Source of the DNA: Rhodococcus spelaei
GTDB lineage: Bacteria; Actinomycetota; Actinomycetes; Mycobacteriales; Mycobacteriaceae
Assembly: GCF_006704125.1 (NCBI RefSeq)
Contig: NZ_VIGH01000001.1
Location: forward strand, 124,001 to 188,000
DNA length: 64,000 nucleotides
Direction: 5' to 3'
A program made the translations under genes and the position numbers. Below the pieces are notes generated by a model. That model made no database searches. It had not been told where the DNA came from and saw nothing but the letters and a program-made list of their open reading frames with translations. Positions 27,219 to 33,947 of the stretch are shown piece after piece (the first letter of the stretch is position 1; the number at the start of each line of letters is the position of its first letter).

Positions 27219-27235
27219 TATTCCTATTAGGAATA
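27219..27235. promoter_or_regulatory. 17-bp palindrome upstream of the IclR gene
   Basis: TATTCCTATTAGGAATA is a perfect palindrome around a central T, in AT-rich DNA that stands out from its surroundings. It is 55 bp before the IclR start and is the best candidate for the IclR dimer's own operator. Confidence 0.6.
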
Positions 27236-27308
27236 TGCCTATTGATACCACGCCCTGTGTCTGTTGTCACACGACCGCGCGGTACGTTTCTGCCCCGGAC
27301 AGCGCGAA

Positions 27309-27341
27309 GGGCCCCGGACCGAGCGACTCGGTCCGGGGCCC
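27309..27341. terminator. Terminator of the FAD-dehydrogenase gene
   Basis: Perfect 15-bp arms (GGGCCCCGGACCGAG and its complement) with loop CGA, 27 bp past the minus-strand stop at 27368. Confidence 0.85.
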
Positions 27342-27367
27342 AGGGTGCGTGACCTGCGGTTTCTACC

Positions 27368-28846
27368 TCAGGCCTTGGCTGCGGACCGGCCCGCCCGTCG
27401 TCCGAAGAAGCTGCCGTCGCCGAGCGACGCACCGCTCGCGTAACCGCCCGCAGACACACCCGCGGTGCAGCGGCCCGCGGCGAACAGCCCGGGAATCGGG
27501 TCGCCGGAGACGTGCAGGACCTCGGAGTCGACGCTGGTGCGCAGCCCGCCGAGGGTGAAGCCCCCGGTGCTGTTCCGCAGGTCGAGTGCGGCGATCGGCG
27601 AGCCGATCGGCTTGACCCACTCGGCCTTCTTGCCCAGCAGGGGATCCGCACCCTGCTGGGCGTGCCGGTTGTACACCTCGACGGTGGACTGCAGCGCACC
27701 CTCCGGCAGTCCCATCTCCGCCTCGAGTTCCGCAACCGTCTCGCACACCCAGCGCGGCTTCCGCTTGAGCTGCGGACTCGAACTCGGCGCCGCCATGCCG
27801 GCCTCGTAGGCCTCCTCGTCGATGATCAGGAACGCCTGGTTCTGGTTCTCGATCAGCGTGGCCTGCCCGACCCGCCCCGGGTAGGTGTCCTCGTTGATGT
27901 AGCGCTGGCCGCGACCGTTGACCAGGATGCCGCGGATGAACAGCTGCGGGTCGCAGAAGAACGCGACCTCGGTGGCGTCCATGTGCGCGAGGTCCGCGCC
28001 GAGAGCCTGCGACATCTGGATCGCGCGGCCGTCGTGCTCCTCGATCGAGGCGGCGGGACGGTTCAGCAGTCGGGGCGCGTACGCCTCGACCATCGCCTGG
28101 TTGTAGGCGAAGCTACCGGTCGCGAGGACCACCCCGCGGCGGGCCCGGACCGTCACCTCCTTGCCGTACTGCTTGGCGACGACACCGACGACACGGCCGT
28201 CCTCATCGGTCACCAGCGTCTGCACTCGCATGTCGTACTCGGCCCGCACCCCGAGTGCGGCGGCCTTGTCGGTGAGCGGCTTCATCAGCATGTAGCCGCC
28301 GCCCTTCTCGCTGGAGACGTGCTTGTCCTGCATCTGCGGGACGTGGCCGCGCGGGGCCGGCGGTATGGTCGCGGCGAAGGGCGCCGCGTTCTCGCCACCG
28401 GTGTACTGCAGGCCGTCGTCACCCGGCGGCTCCCAGCCGGGCTCGCCCCAGAAGCTCGCCTTGAACGGGACGCCGCACTCGTCGGCGAGCCAGTGGTAGT
28501 GGTCGACGCTGCCCTCGCAGTAGGCGTCGATCTTGGGCTCGTCGACGCCCGGACCGAGCGCGGCCTTCATGAAGGCCTTCATGTTCAGGGCGGTGTCGTC
28601 GAACCCGCACGCCTTCTGCAGCGGAGTCCCGCCGCCGAGGTAGATGAACCCGCCGGCCATCGCGGCCGCGCCACCCCAGCCACCGGTCCGCTCGAGCACC
28701 AGCACGTCGGCACCCGCGGTGGCCGCCTCGACGGCTGCGGACGCCCCGGCGACACCGAATCCGGCGACCACGACGTCGGCCTCGTAGTCCCAGTGTTCGA
28801 TCCCGGCGGCCGGCCTGGGACGCACGTCGCTCGACTTACTCGTCAT
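27368..28846 (-). CDS. FAD-dependent dehydrogenase (fumarate reductase/KstD superfamily)
   Basis: The start is the ATG at 28846 behind GAAAGG. The 492-residue flavoprotein has the dinucleotide motif VVVAGFGVAGASAAVEAATAG near 26-46, then LERTGGWGGAAAMAGGFIYLGGGTPLQ. VVLATGSFAYN lies in the middle, and the C-terminal flavin segment is CTAGVSAGGYASGASLGDGSFFGRRAG. It belongs to the same FAD_binding_2 superfamily as KstD but a different branch, related to flavocytochrome-type reductases. Within the island it could carry out a second desaturation or reduction of the ring system (a delta4-dehydrogenase is one option). It is flanked by a terminator on each side, so it forms its own transcript. Confidence 0.8.
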   Translation of the reverse strand: MTSKSSDVRPRPAAGIEHWDYEADVVVAGFGVAGASAAVEAATAGADVLVLERTGGWGGAAAMAGGFIYLGGGTPLQKACGFDDTALNMKAFMKAALGPGVDEPKIDAYCEGSVDHYHWLADECGVPFKASFWGEPGWEPPGDDGLQYTGGENAAPFAATIPPAPRGHVPQMQDKHVSSEKGGGYMLMKPLTDKAAALGVRAEYDMRVQTLVTDEDGRVVGVVAKQYGKEVTVRARRGVVLATGSFAYNQAMVEAYAPRLLNRPAASIEEHDGRAIQMSQALGADLAHMDATEVAFFCDPQLFIRGILVNGRGQRYINEDTYPGRVGQATLIENQNQAFLIIDEEAYEAGMAAPSSSPQLKRKPRWVCETVAELEAEMGLPEGALQSTVEVYNRHAQQGADPLLGKKAEWVKPIGSPIAALDLRNSTGGFTLGGLRTSVDSEVLHVSGDPIPGLFAAGRCTAGVSAGGYASGASLGDGSFFGRRAGRSAAKA

Positions 28847-28876
28847 GGCAATACCTTTCACATCGGTCCGGATACA

Positions 28877-28914
28877 CCTCGCGGGCGGTCCCGGTGCCGG
28901 AACCGCCCGCGAGG
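28877..28914. terminator. Hairpin ending the KshA/HsaA/HsaC-like operon
   Basis: Perfect 13-bp arms CCTCGCGGGCGGT and ACCGCCCGCGAGG around a 12-nt loop, 12 bp past the dioxygenase stop and 31 bp before the FAD-dehydrogenase start. Confidence 0.8.
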
Positions 28915-28925
28915 AACAGTGCTGC

Positions 28926-29849
28926 CTACATCGCCGCCAGCGGCTCGCTGCCGGACCAGTCGTGGCCCCAGTAGCTGTCGGCGGTGATCTCCTCCGCGGA
29001 GTAGTACGTCTCGTCTACCCGCATTCCCTCGGTTCCGAACTCCACATCCCATCCTCCGGGAGCACGGACGTAGAAGGAGACCATCTTGTCGTTGGTGTGC
29101 CGGCCCAGGGTCGACGACACCGAGAAGCCGTCCTTGACGACGCGGTCGAGGGCCTGGCCCACCGCGTCGAGGGTGTCCACCTCGACCATGATGTGAACCA
29201 GTCCGGGCGCACCACCGTGCGGGGACGGGCACAGCGCGAGGCTGTGGTGCCGCTCGTTGACGCCCATGAAGCGCACCCGCATCGGGCCGAACTCCGGCGG
29301 TGCCGGGATACGGAACGCACCGCGGGGCAGGAATCCGAGGACCTCGGAGTAGAAGTCGAAGGTGCCGTTCGGGTCCGTCGTGGGGAGCACGACGTGGCCG
29401 AGTCCCTGTGCGCCGGTGACGAACCGGGCACCGAACGGGGTGACGACGGGGCTGTGGTCGAGGACGGCGCCGTGGAAGACCTCGAGGGTGGCCCCGGCCG
29501 GGTCCTGGAAGGTGATGACCTCTTCGACGCGGCGGGCGTCAGCCTCTTCGAGCGAGAGGGGCTTGACGGCGATACCGGCCGCCTCGACCCGCTCCTGCAC
29601 CCGAACGAGGGCAGAGTGGTCACGAACCTCCCAGCCGATGGTGACGATCTCGTCGGTCTCGCCGGGCACCACCACGATGCGAGCGGCCCGCTCGTCCATC
29701 CGCAGGTACAGGGCGTCGGCGTCGGGTCCGCTGCCCTTCGCGAAGCCGAGGACGTCGAACGCGAAGGTGCGCCATCGGTCCATGTCGTTGGTCTGGATCT
29801 TGACGTAGCCAAGGCCCCGTATGTCGGTCCTGGTCTGCATGTCAGTCAT
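28926..29849 (-). CDS. HsaC-like extradiol ring-cleavage dioxygenase (VOC superfamily)
   Basis: The 307-residue type I extradiol dioxygenase has two VOC modules. The iron ligands read as His152 (LGHVVLPTT), His219 (LVHIMVEV) and Glu270 (WDVEFGTEG), the 2-His-1-Glu set. That makes an active Fe(II) enzyme likely. HsaC and BphC members cleave catechols next to one hydroxyl using O2. It is the last gene of the operon kshA-like / hsaA-like / this gene, and the HsaD-like hydrolase would act on its product. Exact substrate not determinable. Confidence 0.87.
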   Translation of the reverse strand: MTDMQTRTDIRGLGYVKIQTNDMDRWRTFAFDVLGFAKGSGPDADALYLRMDERAARIVVVPGETDEIVTIGWEVRDHSALVRVQERVEAAGIAVKPLSLEEADARRVEEVITFQDPAGATLEVFHGAVLDHSPVVTPFGARFVTGAQGLGHVVLPTTDPNGTFDFYSEVLGFLPRGAFRIPAPPEFGPMRVRFMGVNERHHSLALCPSPHGGAPGLVHIMVEVDTLDAVGQALDRVVKDGFSVSSTLGRHTNDKMVSFYVRAPGGWDVEFGTEGMRVDETYYSAEEITADSYWGHDWSGSEPLAAM

Positions 29850-29883
29850 AGCTGTTGTCCCTCTGTGAGATTGGCTCGGACGG

Positions 29884-31065
29884 TCAGATCATCGACCGGA
29901 GAGTGTCGGCGGGCTCGATACCCAGCGAGCTGACTGCCGACGCGTGGTAGACGGTGCTCGGTACGTGGATGGCGTGCGCAAGACCGACGTGCGCGTCACG
30001 CCAGTACCGCTGGAGCGGCTTGTCCATCCGCATCGCGTTGCCACCCGAACGCGCGAAGATCTGATCGACGGCGCCCACCGCCCGCCATGCGGCCCGCACC
30101 TGGGTGCGACGGACTGCGGCACGGTCCTCGAAGGTGACCTCCTTGCCGGATTCGACGATGTCCCAGATCTTGTCGACGTTGGTGAGCAGTTCCTGGCGGG
30201 CGGCGTTGATGTCCGCGGCGGCCTCACCGATCGCGAACAGCACGTACGGGTCGTCCTTGACGGCGGTGCCCTGGGCGCCGACGCGGTCGCGCTGGTAGTC
30301 CAGGTGAGCGGCCAGCGCACCCTCGGCGATGCCGACGACCGCCGACGAGATGCCCAGCGGGAACATCGTCGACCACGGCATCTTGTACAGGGTCTCGGTG
30401 ACGCCGTACTCGCGCTGCGCGGTGCCGTCGATGACGTGGTCGCCGTTCATCACACGGTAGTCGGGCACGAACGCGTCCTTGACGATGATGTCCTTGGACC
30501 CGGTTCCCTTCAGGCCCACCACGTTCCACGAATCCTCGACGATCGTGTAGTCCTTGCGCGGCAGGATCATGTGCAGCATGGTCGGCGGCAGCGCCATGTT
30601 GCCGTCGGTGTCACCGAGCATGGCGCCGAGGAAGATCCAGTCGCAGTGGTCGGTGCCGGAGGAGAACTGCCAGCGACCGTTGAAGATGTAGCCGCCGTCG
30701 ACCGGTCGGGCGATGCCGGTGGGGGCATACGGCGACGCCATCCAGGTGTCGTTGTCGGCGCCCCACACCTCCTCCTGCACCTTCGGGTCCGCGAACGCCA
30801 GCTGCCACGGGTGCACGCCGACGATGCCGCAGACCCAGCCGGTCGCCGGGTCGAGCGACGCGGCCTTCATCACGGTCTCCGCGAACTCGCGGGGGTGGGC
30901 CTCGAATCCGCCGTAGCGTGCGGGCTGAAGCATCTTGATCGGGCCGGCGGCCCGCAGCTTCTTCGCGGTCTCGTCGGGCAGCTTGCCGAGCTCCTCCGCC
31001 TCGGGAGCCTGGTCACGCAGCTGATCCGCGATCTCGGCGATGTTGTCGAGAACCTTGTGAGTCAT
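29884..31065 (-). CDS. HsaA-like flavin-dependent monooxygenase, oxygenase subunit
   Basis: ATG at 31065 follows AAGGAA. The 393-residue acyl-CoA-dehydrogenase-fold protein is of the two-component hydroxylase group. Marks are GPIKMLQPARYGGFE near 41-55, SLDPATGWVCGIVGVHPWQLA near 69, FNGRWQFSSGTDHCDWIFLGA near 128, and RSGGNAMRMDKPLQRYWRDAHVGLAH near the C-terminus. HsaA uses reduced flavin from HsaB to hydroxylate a phenolic A-ring to a catechol. That fits the order Rieske oxygenase, hydroxylase, extradiol dioxygenase in this operon. The reductase partner gene is 5.3 kb away at 24051-24566. Confidence 0.87.
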   Translation of the reverse strand: MTHKVLDNIAEIADQLRDQAPEAEELGKLPDETAKKLRAAGPIKMLQPARYGGFEAHPREFAETVMKAASLDPATGWVCGIVGVHPWQLAFADPKVQEEVWGADNDTWMASPYAPTGIARPVDGGYIFNGRWQFSSGTDHCDWIFLGAMLGDTDGNMALPPTMLHMILPRKDYTIVEDSWNVVGLKGTGSKDIIVKDAFVPDYRVMNGDHVIDGTAQREYGVTETLYKMPWSTMFPLGISSAVVGIAEGALAAHLDYQRDRVGAQGTAVKDDPYVLFAIGEAAADINAARQELLTNVDKIWDIVESGKEVTFEDRAAVRRTQVRAAWRAVGAVDQIFARSGGNAMRMDKPLQRYWRDAHVGLAHAIHVPSTVYHASAVSSLGIEPADTLRSMI

Positions 31066-31118
31066 GGTGTTCCTTACTGTTCGTGCAGAGTTCTTGCGGT
31101 ACAGAATGTTTCGACGGA

Positions 31119-32282
31119 TCAGGCGTCGGCGGCCATAGGCGTTACCCCGTTCGCGACGTTCTCGGCGATCTCCACCGCCCAGCTCTCGAGCGCGCGGGTG
31201 GTGTCGATCTCGAACTCGAAGCGGGTGGTCATGTCCTCGGTGATGTCCTCGACATCCACGTAGAACTGCTTGTACCAGCGGCGCAACTGGTACACCGGGC
31301 CGTCCTCCTCGGACAGCAGCGGATTGTCGATGGGCGACTTGTTCTTCCAGATCTCGATGTCCTGCTCGAAACCGATCTCCACGCCCGCGGTGAACTGGGC
31401 GGCGATGCCGGCGTTCTCCTCGTCCGACATTCCGGGGAGCTTGCGCACCATCGCGCCGTACTGGAGCAGGAAGGAGTCGTCGGAGACCGGGTAGTGCGAG
31501 TTGATCAGGACCGTCTCGACGACCATCCCGTTCACCTCGTTCCAGATCCGGTCGATCATGTAGGAGGGCCCGTAGTACGAGGCATCCGAACGCAGGATCG
31601 AGTCCGGGTCGTCGAAGCTGGTGCCGTTGTCGATGTCCTCACGCGGCTTGGACGTCATGTACTGGGTGGCGACGTGCCCCTCGAAGACGTTCTTGAAGTA
31701 CGTCGGCATCGAGTAGTGCACGTAGAAGAAGTGCGCCATGTCGACGACGTTGTCGACGATCTCCCGGCAGTGCGAACCCTGCACGAGCAGGGTATTCCAG
31801 CTCCAGTCGGTCCACTCGTCGGTGCCGTAGCCCTCGATCTCCGGGATGGTGACGTCGTCGGTGGGCTTGCTGCCCTGCGGGTCGTGCCAGACGAACAGCT
31901 GCCCGTTGCGCTCGAGCGTGGTCCACGAGCGGGTCCGGGCCAGGGGCGGGACGCGGCGGGCGTAGGGGATGTCGGTGCACTTGCCGTTGCCGCCCCAGCG
32001 CCAGTCGTGGAAGGGGCAGGCGATCGAGTCGCCCTTGACGGTGCCCTGCGCGAGGTTGCCGCCCATGTGCCGGCAGTACGCGTCGAGCACGTTGATCTTG
32101 CCGTCGGACTCGGACGCGAACACCACGAGTGAGGTACCGAACGCGTTGACCTGGTGCGGCTTGCCGTCCTGGAAGGTCTTCAGCAGGCCGAGGCAGTGCC
32201 AGCCGCGGGCAAATCGGGTCGGGGCCGCCGCAGCCTCGATGATCCTGACCTCGTCGGCGTCGGACTTGGATTGCAGCGTCAT
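31119..32282 (-). CDS. KshA-like Rieske oxygenase
   Basis: The start is the ATG at 32282 behind AAGAGG. The 387-residue oxygenase has the Rieske [2Fe-2S] ligands Cys70-x-His72 (CRHMGG) and Cys89-x2-His92 (CPFHDW). The non-heme iron region is EIVDNVVDMAHFFYVHY with His184 and His189. It resembles the 3-ketosteroid 9alpha-hydroxylase oxygenase KshA, whose reaction together with KstD opens ring B. A dedicated KshB reductase is not in the window and would be supplied from elsewhere. It leads the operon with HsaA- and HsaC-like genes. Two copies of the operator motif lie in its upstream region. Confidence 0.87.
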   Translation of the reverse strand: MTLQSKSDADEVRIIEAAAAPTRFARGWHCLGLLKTFQDGKPHQVNAFGTSLVVFASESDGKINVLDAYCRHMGGNLAQGTVKGDSIACPFHDWRWGGNGKCTDIPYARRVPPLARTRSWTTLERNGQLFVWHDPQGSKPTDDVTIPEIEGYGTDEWTDWSWNTLLVQGSHCREIVDNVVDMAHFFYVHYSMPTYFKNVFEGHVATQYMTSKPREDIDNGTSFDDPDSILRSDASYYGPSYMIDRIWNEVNGMVVETVLINSHYPVSDDSFLLQYGAMVRKLPGMSDEENAGIAAQFTAGVEIGFEQDIEIWKNKSPIDNPLLSEEDGPVYQLRRWYKQFYVDVEDITEDMTTRFEFEIDTTRALESWAVEIAENVANGVTPMAADA

Positions 32283-32368
32283 CGCTACCTCTTCTCTCAC
32301 GCACGTGTCACCGGATGGTGTGATGCACCTCATACTTCGGGGTCGCGACGGGTGATTTCAGGAGGGCC

Positions 32369-32383
32369 TCCCGATCAGCGGGA
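32369..32383 (+). promoter_or_regulatory. Cluster operator motif, site 4
   Basis: TCCCGATCAGCGGGA between the divergent kshA-like and hotdog genes, 87 bp before the kshA-like start. The flanking C and G extend the arms to CTCCCG/CGGGAG. Confidence 0.7.
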
Positions 32384-32421
32384 GCCTTTCCGTCCGGCCC
32401 AGCACGGCGACCTCCCGCACC

Positions 32422-32436
32422 TCCCGATCAGCGGGA
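32422..32436 (+). promoter_or_regulatory. Cluster operator motif, site 5
   Basis: A second exact copy of TCCCGATCAGCGGGA, 53 bp from site 4 (about five helical turns) and 71 bp before the hotdog gene. The paired sites could allow cooperative binding or looping. Confidence 0.7.
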
Positions 32437-32506
32437 ACCGGGGATCCGGCCGGTTCGGCACGGGCATACGTTCGCATCGGAGCAACCGACCGAGAGAGGT
32501 GCGGAC

Positions 32507-33106
32507 ATGACCGCCACAACCGCAGAGGTACCGGCGTCCACGCCGTGCACCGTCGCGCTCGAGCGCGCGAGCATTCTCGAATTCGCCGAAACCACCGGCT
32601 CGACCCACCGCACGTACCGGGACGCCGAACTACCGGTCGTGCCGCCGACCTACCTGTGCCTCGAGCGATTCGCCGACACCGCGCCGTCGCCGGCCGGTGA
32701 CGGTCCGGTCGAGCGGGACTGTCGGTTCTTCGGGCTTCCGCCGCACGCGGGCGACCGACTGATCATGACCTCGCGCGGGAACGACGCGGATCGACTCACA
32801 GAGTTCCGCGACGCCGACGGCCGACTCGTCGCGGACGCGTGGACGCACGGAGACGGCGCGGACTCGACCGCCGCGGACCGGCTGGCCGGCTACGCGACCG
32901 ACTGGCTCGGACCCGAGTCGGTGCGCCGGTTCCGGACCCGTTCGGTCGGGGCGGTGCCGGAGGGGGAGACGTTGGCCTGCACGGGTGCGGTGGTGCAGGA
33001 GTACATCGCGGACGGCGAGCGGCGAGTGGACGTGGCACTCACGGCGATTCGGCCGACCGGACAGGTTGCGGCGAGGGCGTGGGCGACGTTCGCCCGGGCC
33101 GACTGA
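32507..33106 (+). CDS. MaoC/hotdog-like protein
   Basis: A 199-residue protein starting at ATG 32507 behind AGAGGTG. The N-terminal part (ALERASILEFAETTGSTHRTYRDAELPVVPPTYLCLERF) resembles the FAS1-type dehydratase N-domain of MaoC proteins, including the APPTY-like turn. The C-terminal part (TRSVGAVPEGETLACTGAVVQEYIADGERRVDVALTAIRPTGQVAARAWATF) resembles the strands of a second hotdog. It is shorter than a complete double-hotdog hydratase and I see no clear Asp/His hydratase motif. It could therefore be a degenerate partner subunit or a thioester-binding protein. It is divergent from the kshA-like operon. Confidence 0.6.
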   Translation: MTATTAEVPASTPCTVALERASILEFAETTGSTHRTYRDAELPVVPPTYLCLERFADTAPSPAGDGPVERDCRFFGLPPHAGDRLIMTSRGNDADRLTEFRDADGRLVADAWTHGDGADSTAADRLAGYATDWLGPESVRRFRTRSVGAVPEGETLACTGAVVQEYIADGERRVDVALTAIRPTGQVAARAWATFARAD

Positions 33107-33108
33107 GA

Positions 33109-33173
33109 GCGTCGAGTGTGCAGTAGTCGGCGTCGCCTCTCGGGCGACGTCCCGCCAACTGCACTCTCGACGC
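33109..33173. terminator. Terminator after the hotdog gene, nested hairpin
   Basis: Outer arms of 16 bp (GCGTCGAGTGTGCAGT and its complement, one mismatch) enclose an inner hairpin CGTCGCC/GGCGACG. It begins 3 bp past the stop and also faces the end of the minus-strand 32-residue ORF. Confidence 0.75.
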
Positions 33174-33182
33174 AGGCACCGG

Positions 33183-33281
33183 CTACTGACCGGCCGAACC
33201 CGAACCGATGAGCTGACCCAGCTTCACGATTCCCACGAACGGCGAGTAGATGATCCACCCGGCGAGATCTGAACTCGACAT
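33183..33281 (-). CDS. Candidate 32-residue hydrophobic peptide
   Basis: The ORF starts at ATG 33281 with a strong AAGGAGGG 7 nt upstream and ends with TAG at 33183. The peptide reads MSSSDLAGWIIYSPFVGIVK followed by LGQLIGSGSAGQ. It has one hydrophobic or amphipathic stretch (residues about 6-25) and one Lys, with no Cys. It is bounded by the terminator 33109-33173 downstream and 33328-33367 upstream, so it needs its own promoter in about 47 bp or depends on read-through. The size recalls short mycomembrane porins (PorA/PorH class) or toxin-like peptides, but there is no sequence proof. The ribosome site is the main evidence for translation. Confidence 0.5.
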   Translation of the reverse strand: MSSSDLAGWIIYSPFVGIVKLGQLIGSGSAGQ

Positions 33282-33327
33282 CGAAAACCCTCCTTTCCCC
33301 GACTCGCACAACAGCATTGACGAGCAC

Positions 33328-33367
33328 GACAGGGGCCGCGATCTCCGATGAGATCGCGGCCCCTGTC
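33328..33367. terminator. Terminator of isomerase-like gene 2
   Basis: Perfect 17-bp arms (GACAGGGGCCGCGATCT and its complement) with loop CCGATG, 77 bp past the minus-strand stop at 33444. The 33368-33443 stretch between them shows nothing else. Confidence 0.85.
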
Positions 33368-33443
33368 AGCTCACCACGACGGTACCGTCGGACGCGCTAT
33401 TTCGCCATGCGTACGACGTCGAGGTACTCGAACGCCAGGTCGG

Positions 33444-33818
33444 TCAGTGGGCGACCATGTCCTCCTGGCCCCAGATGGCCTTCATGCTGGTGATCTTGGC
33501 GTCGTCGTCGAAGGTCATCACGTCGATGACGGAAATCTCGACCTTCTGCTCACCCATGTGCGTGACGAGGGTGAAGTTGAACGCGGCGTGGTCCGCAGCG
33601 ATCTTCACGACGCCGAGCTCGGCCGTCTGCTCGAGCGGCTCGATGATGCCGTAGAACTCACGGATCGCAGCCTCGGTGGTGCGCGGATCGGTGCCGACCG
33701 GATCCTCGACCGTCGCGCCCGGCGCGTACAGCGCCAGCACGTCGTCGACGGTGCCCCCCGCAACCGACTTCACGTACGACTCGATGGTGGCCTGAATGCT
33801 CTCGCGTGACGGCGCCAT
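33444..33818 (-). CDS. Ketosteroid-isomerase-like (NTF2-fold) protein 2
   Basis: A 124-residue NTF2-fold protein, a paralogue of the one at 21902-22273. Both share the pattern DVxALYAxxATxEDPVGTxP near 25-43, then FYxxxxxxxxTxEL, and VMTFDDxAxITSMxAxW at the C-terminus. A delta5-3-ketosteroid isomerase or related binding function is likely from family and context. Unlike its paralogue, it stands alone between terminators. A KstR-type box lies 20 bp upstream of its start, which ties it to the general steroid regulon rather than to the island's own operator. Confidence 0.78.
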   Translation of the reverse strand: MAPSRESIQATIESYVKSVAGGTVDDVLALYAPGATVEDPVGTDPRTTEAAIREFYGIIEPLEQTAELGVVKIAADHAAFNFTLVTHMGEQKVEISVIDVMTFDDDAKITSMKAIWGQEDMVAH

Positions 33819-33837
33819 GCCGGTACCCCTTCAGTTC

Positions 33838-33851
33838 TAGAACACGTTGCA
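33838..33851. promoter_or_regulatory. KstR-type operator
   Basis: TAGAACACGTTGCA fits the published KstR consensus TnnAACnnGTTnnA at every fixed position. It is 20-33 bp upstream of the minus-strand isomerase-like start, overlapping the expected promoter. KstR is the TetR repressor of cholesterol catabolism in mycobacteria and rhodococci; its gene is not in this window. Confidence 0.65.
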
Positions 33852-33860
33852 GATGATGAT

Positions 33861-33899
33861 GGCGTCGAGAGTAGCCCAAACCGGGCTGCTCTCGACGCC
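33861..33899. terminator. Terminator of the GAPDH gene
   Basis: Arms GGCGTCGAGAGTAGCCC and GGGCTGCTCTCGACGCC (one mismatch) with loop AAACC. An additional 18-bp perfect palindrome CCCGGGAGGCCTCCCGGG lies at 33923-33940, nearer the gene's stop at 33948. Confidence 0.8.
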
Positions 33900-33947
33900 T
33901 TCACTCATGCTGCTGTGCCAATCCCGGGAGGCCTCCCGGGGCCGATG

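Noticed and set aside
28877-28914. Hairpin before the FAD-dehydrogenase gene as a riboswitch or attenuator
   Set aside because: Simple perfect stem just after the stop of the upstream gene; a terminator explains it fully.
32369-32436. The two TCCCGATCAGCGGGA copies as a short CRISPR-like array
   Set aside because: Only two units at this place, no regular spacers and no cas genes; the other copies at distant promoters point to an operator.
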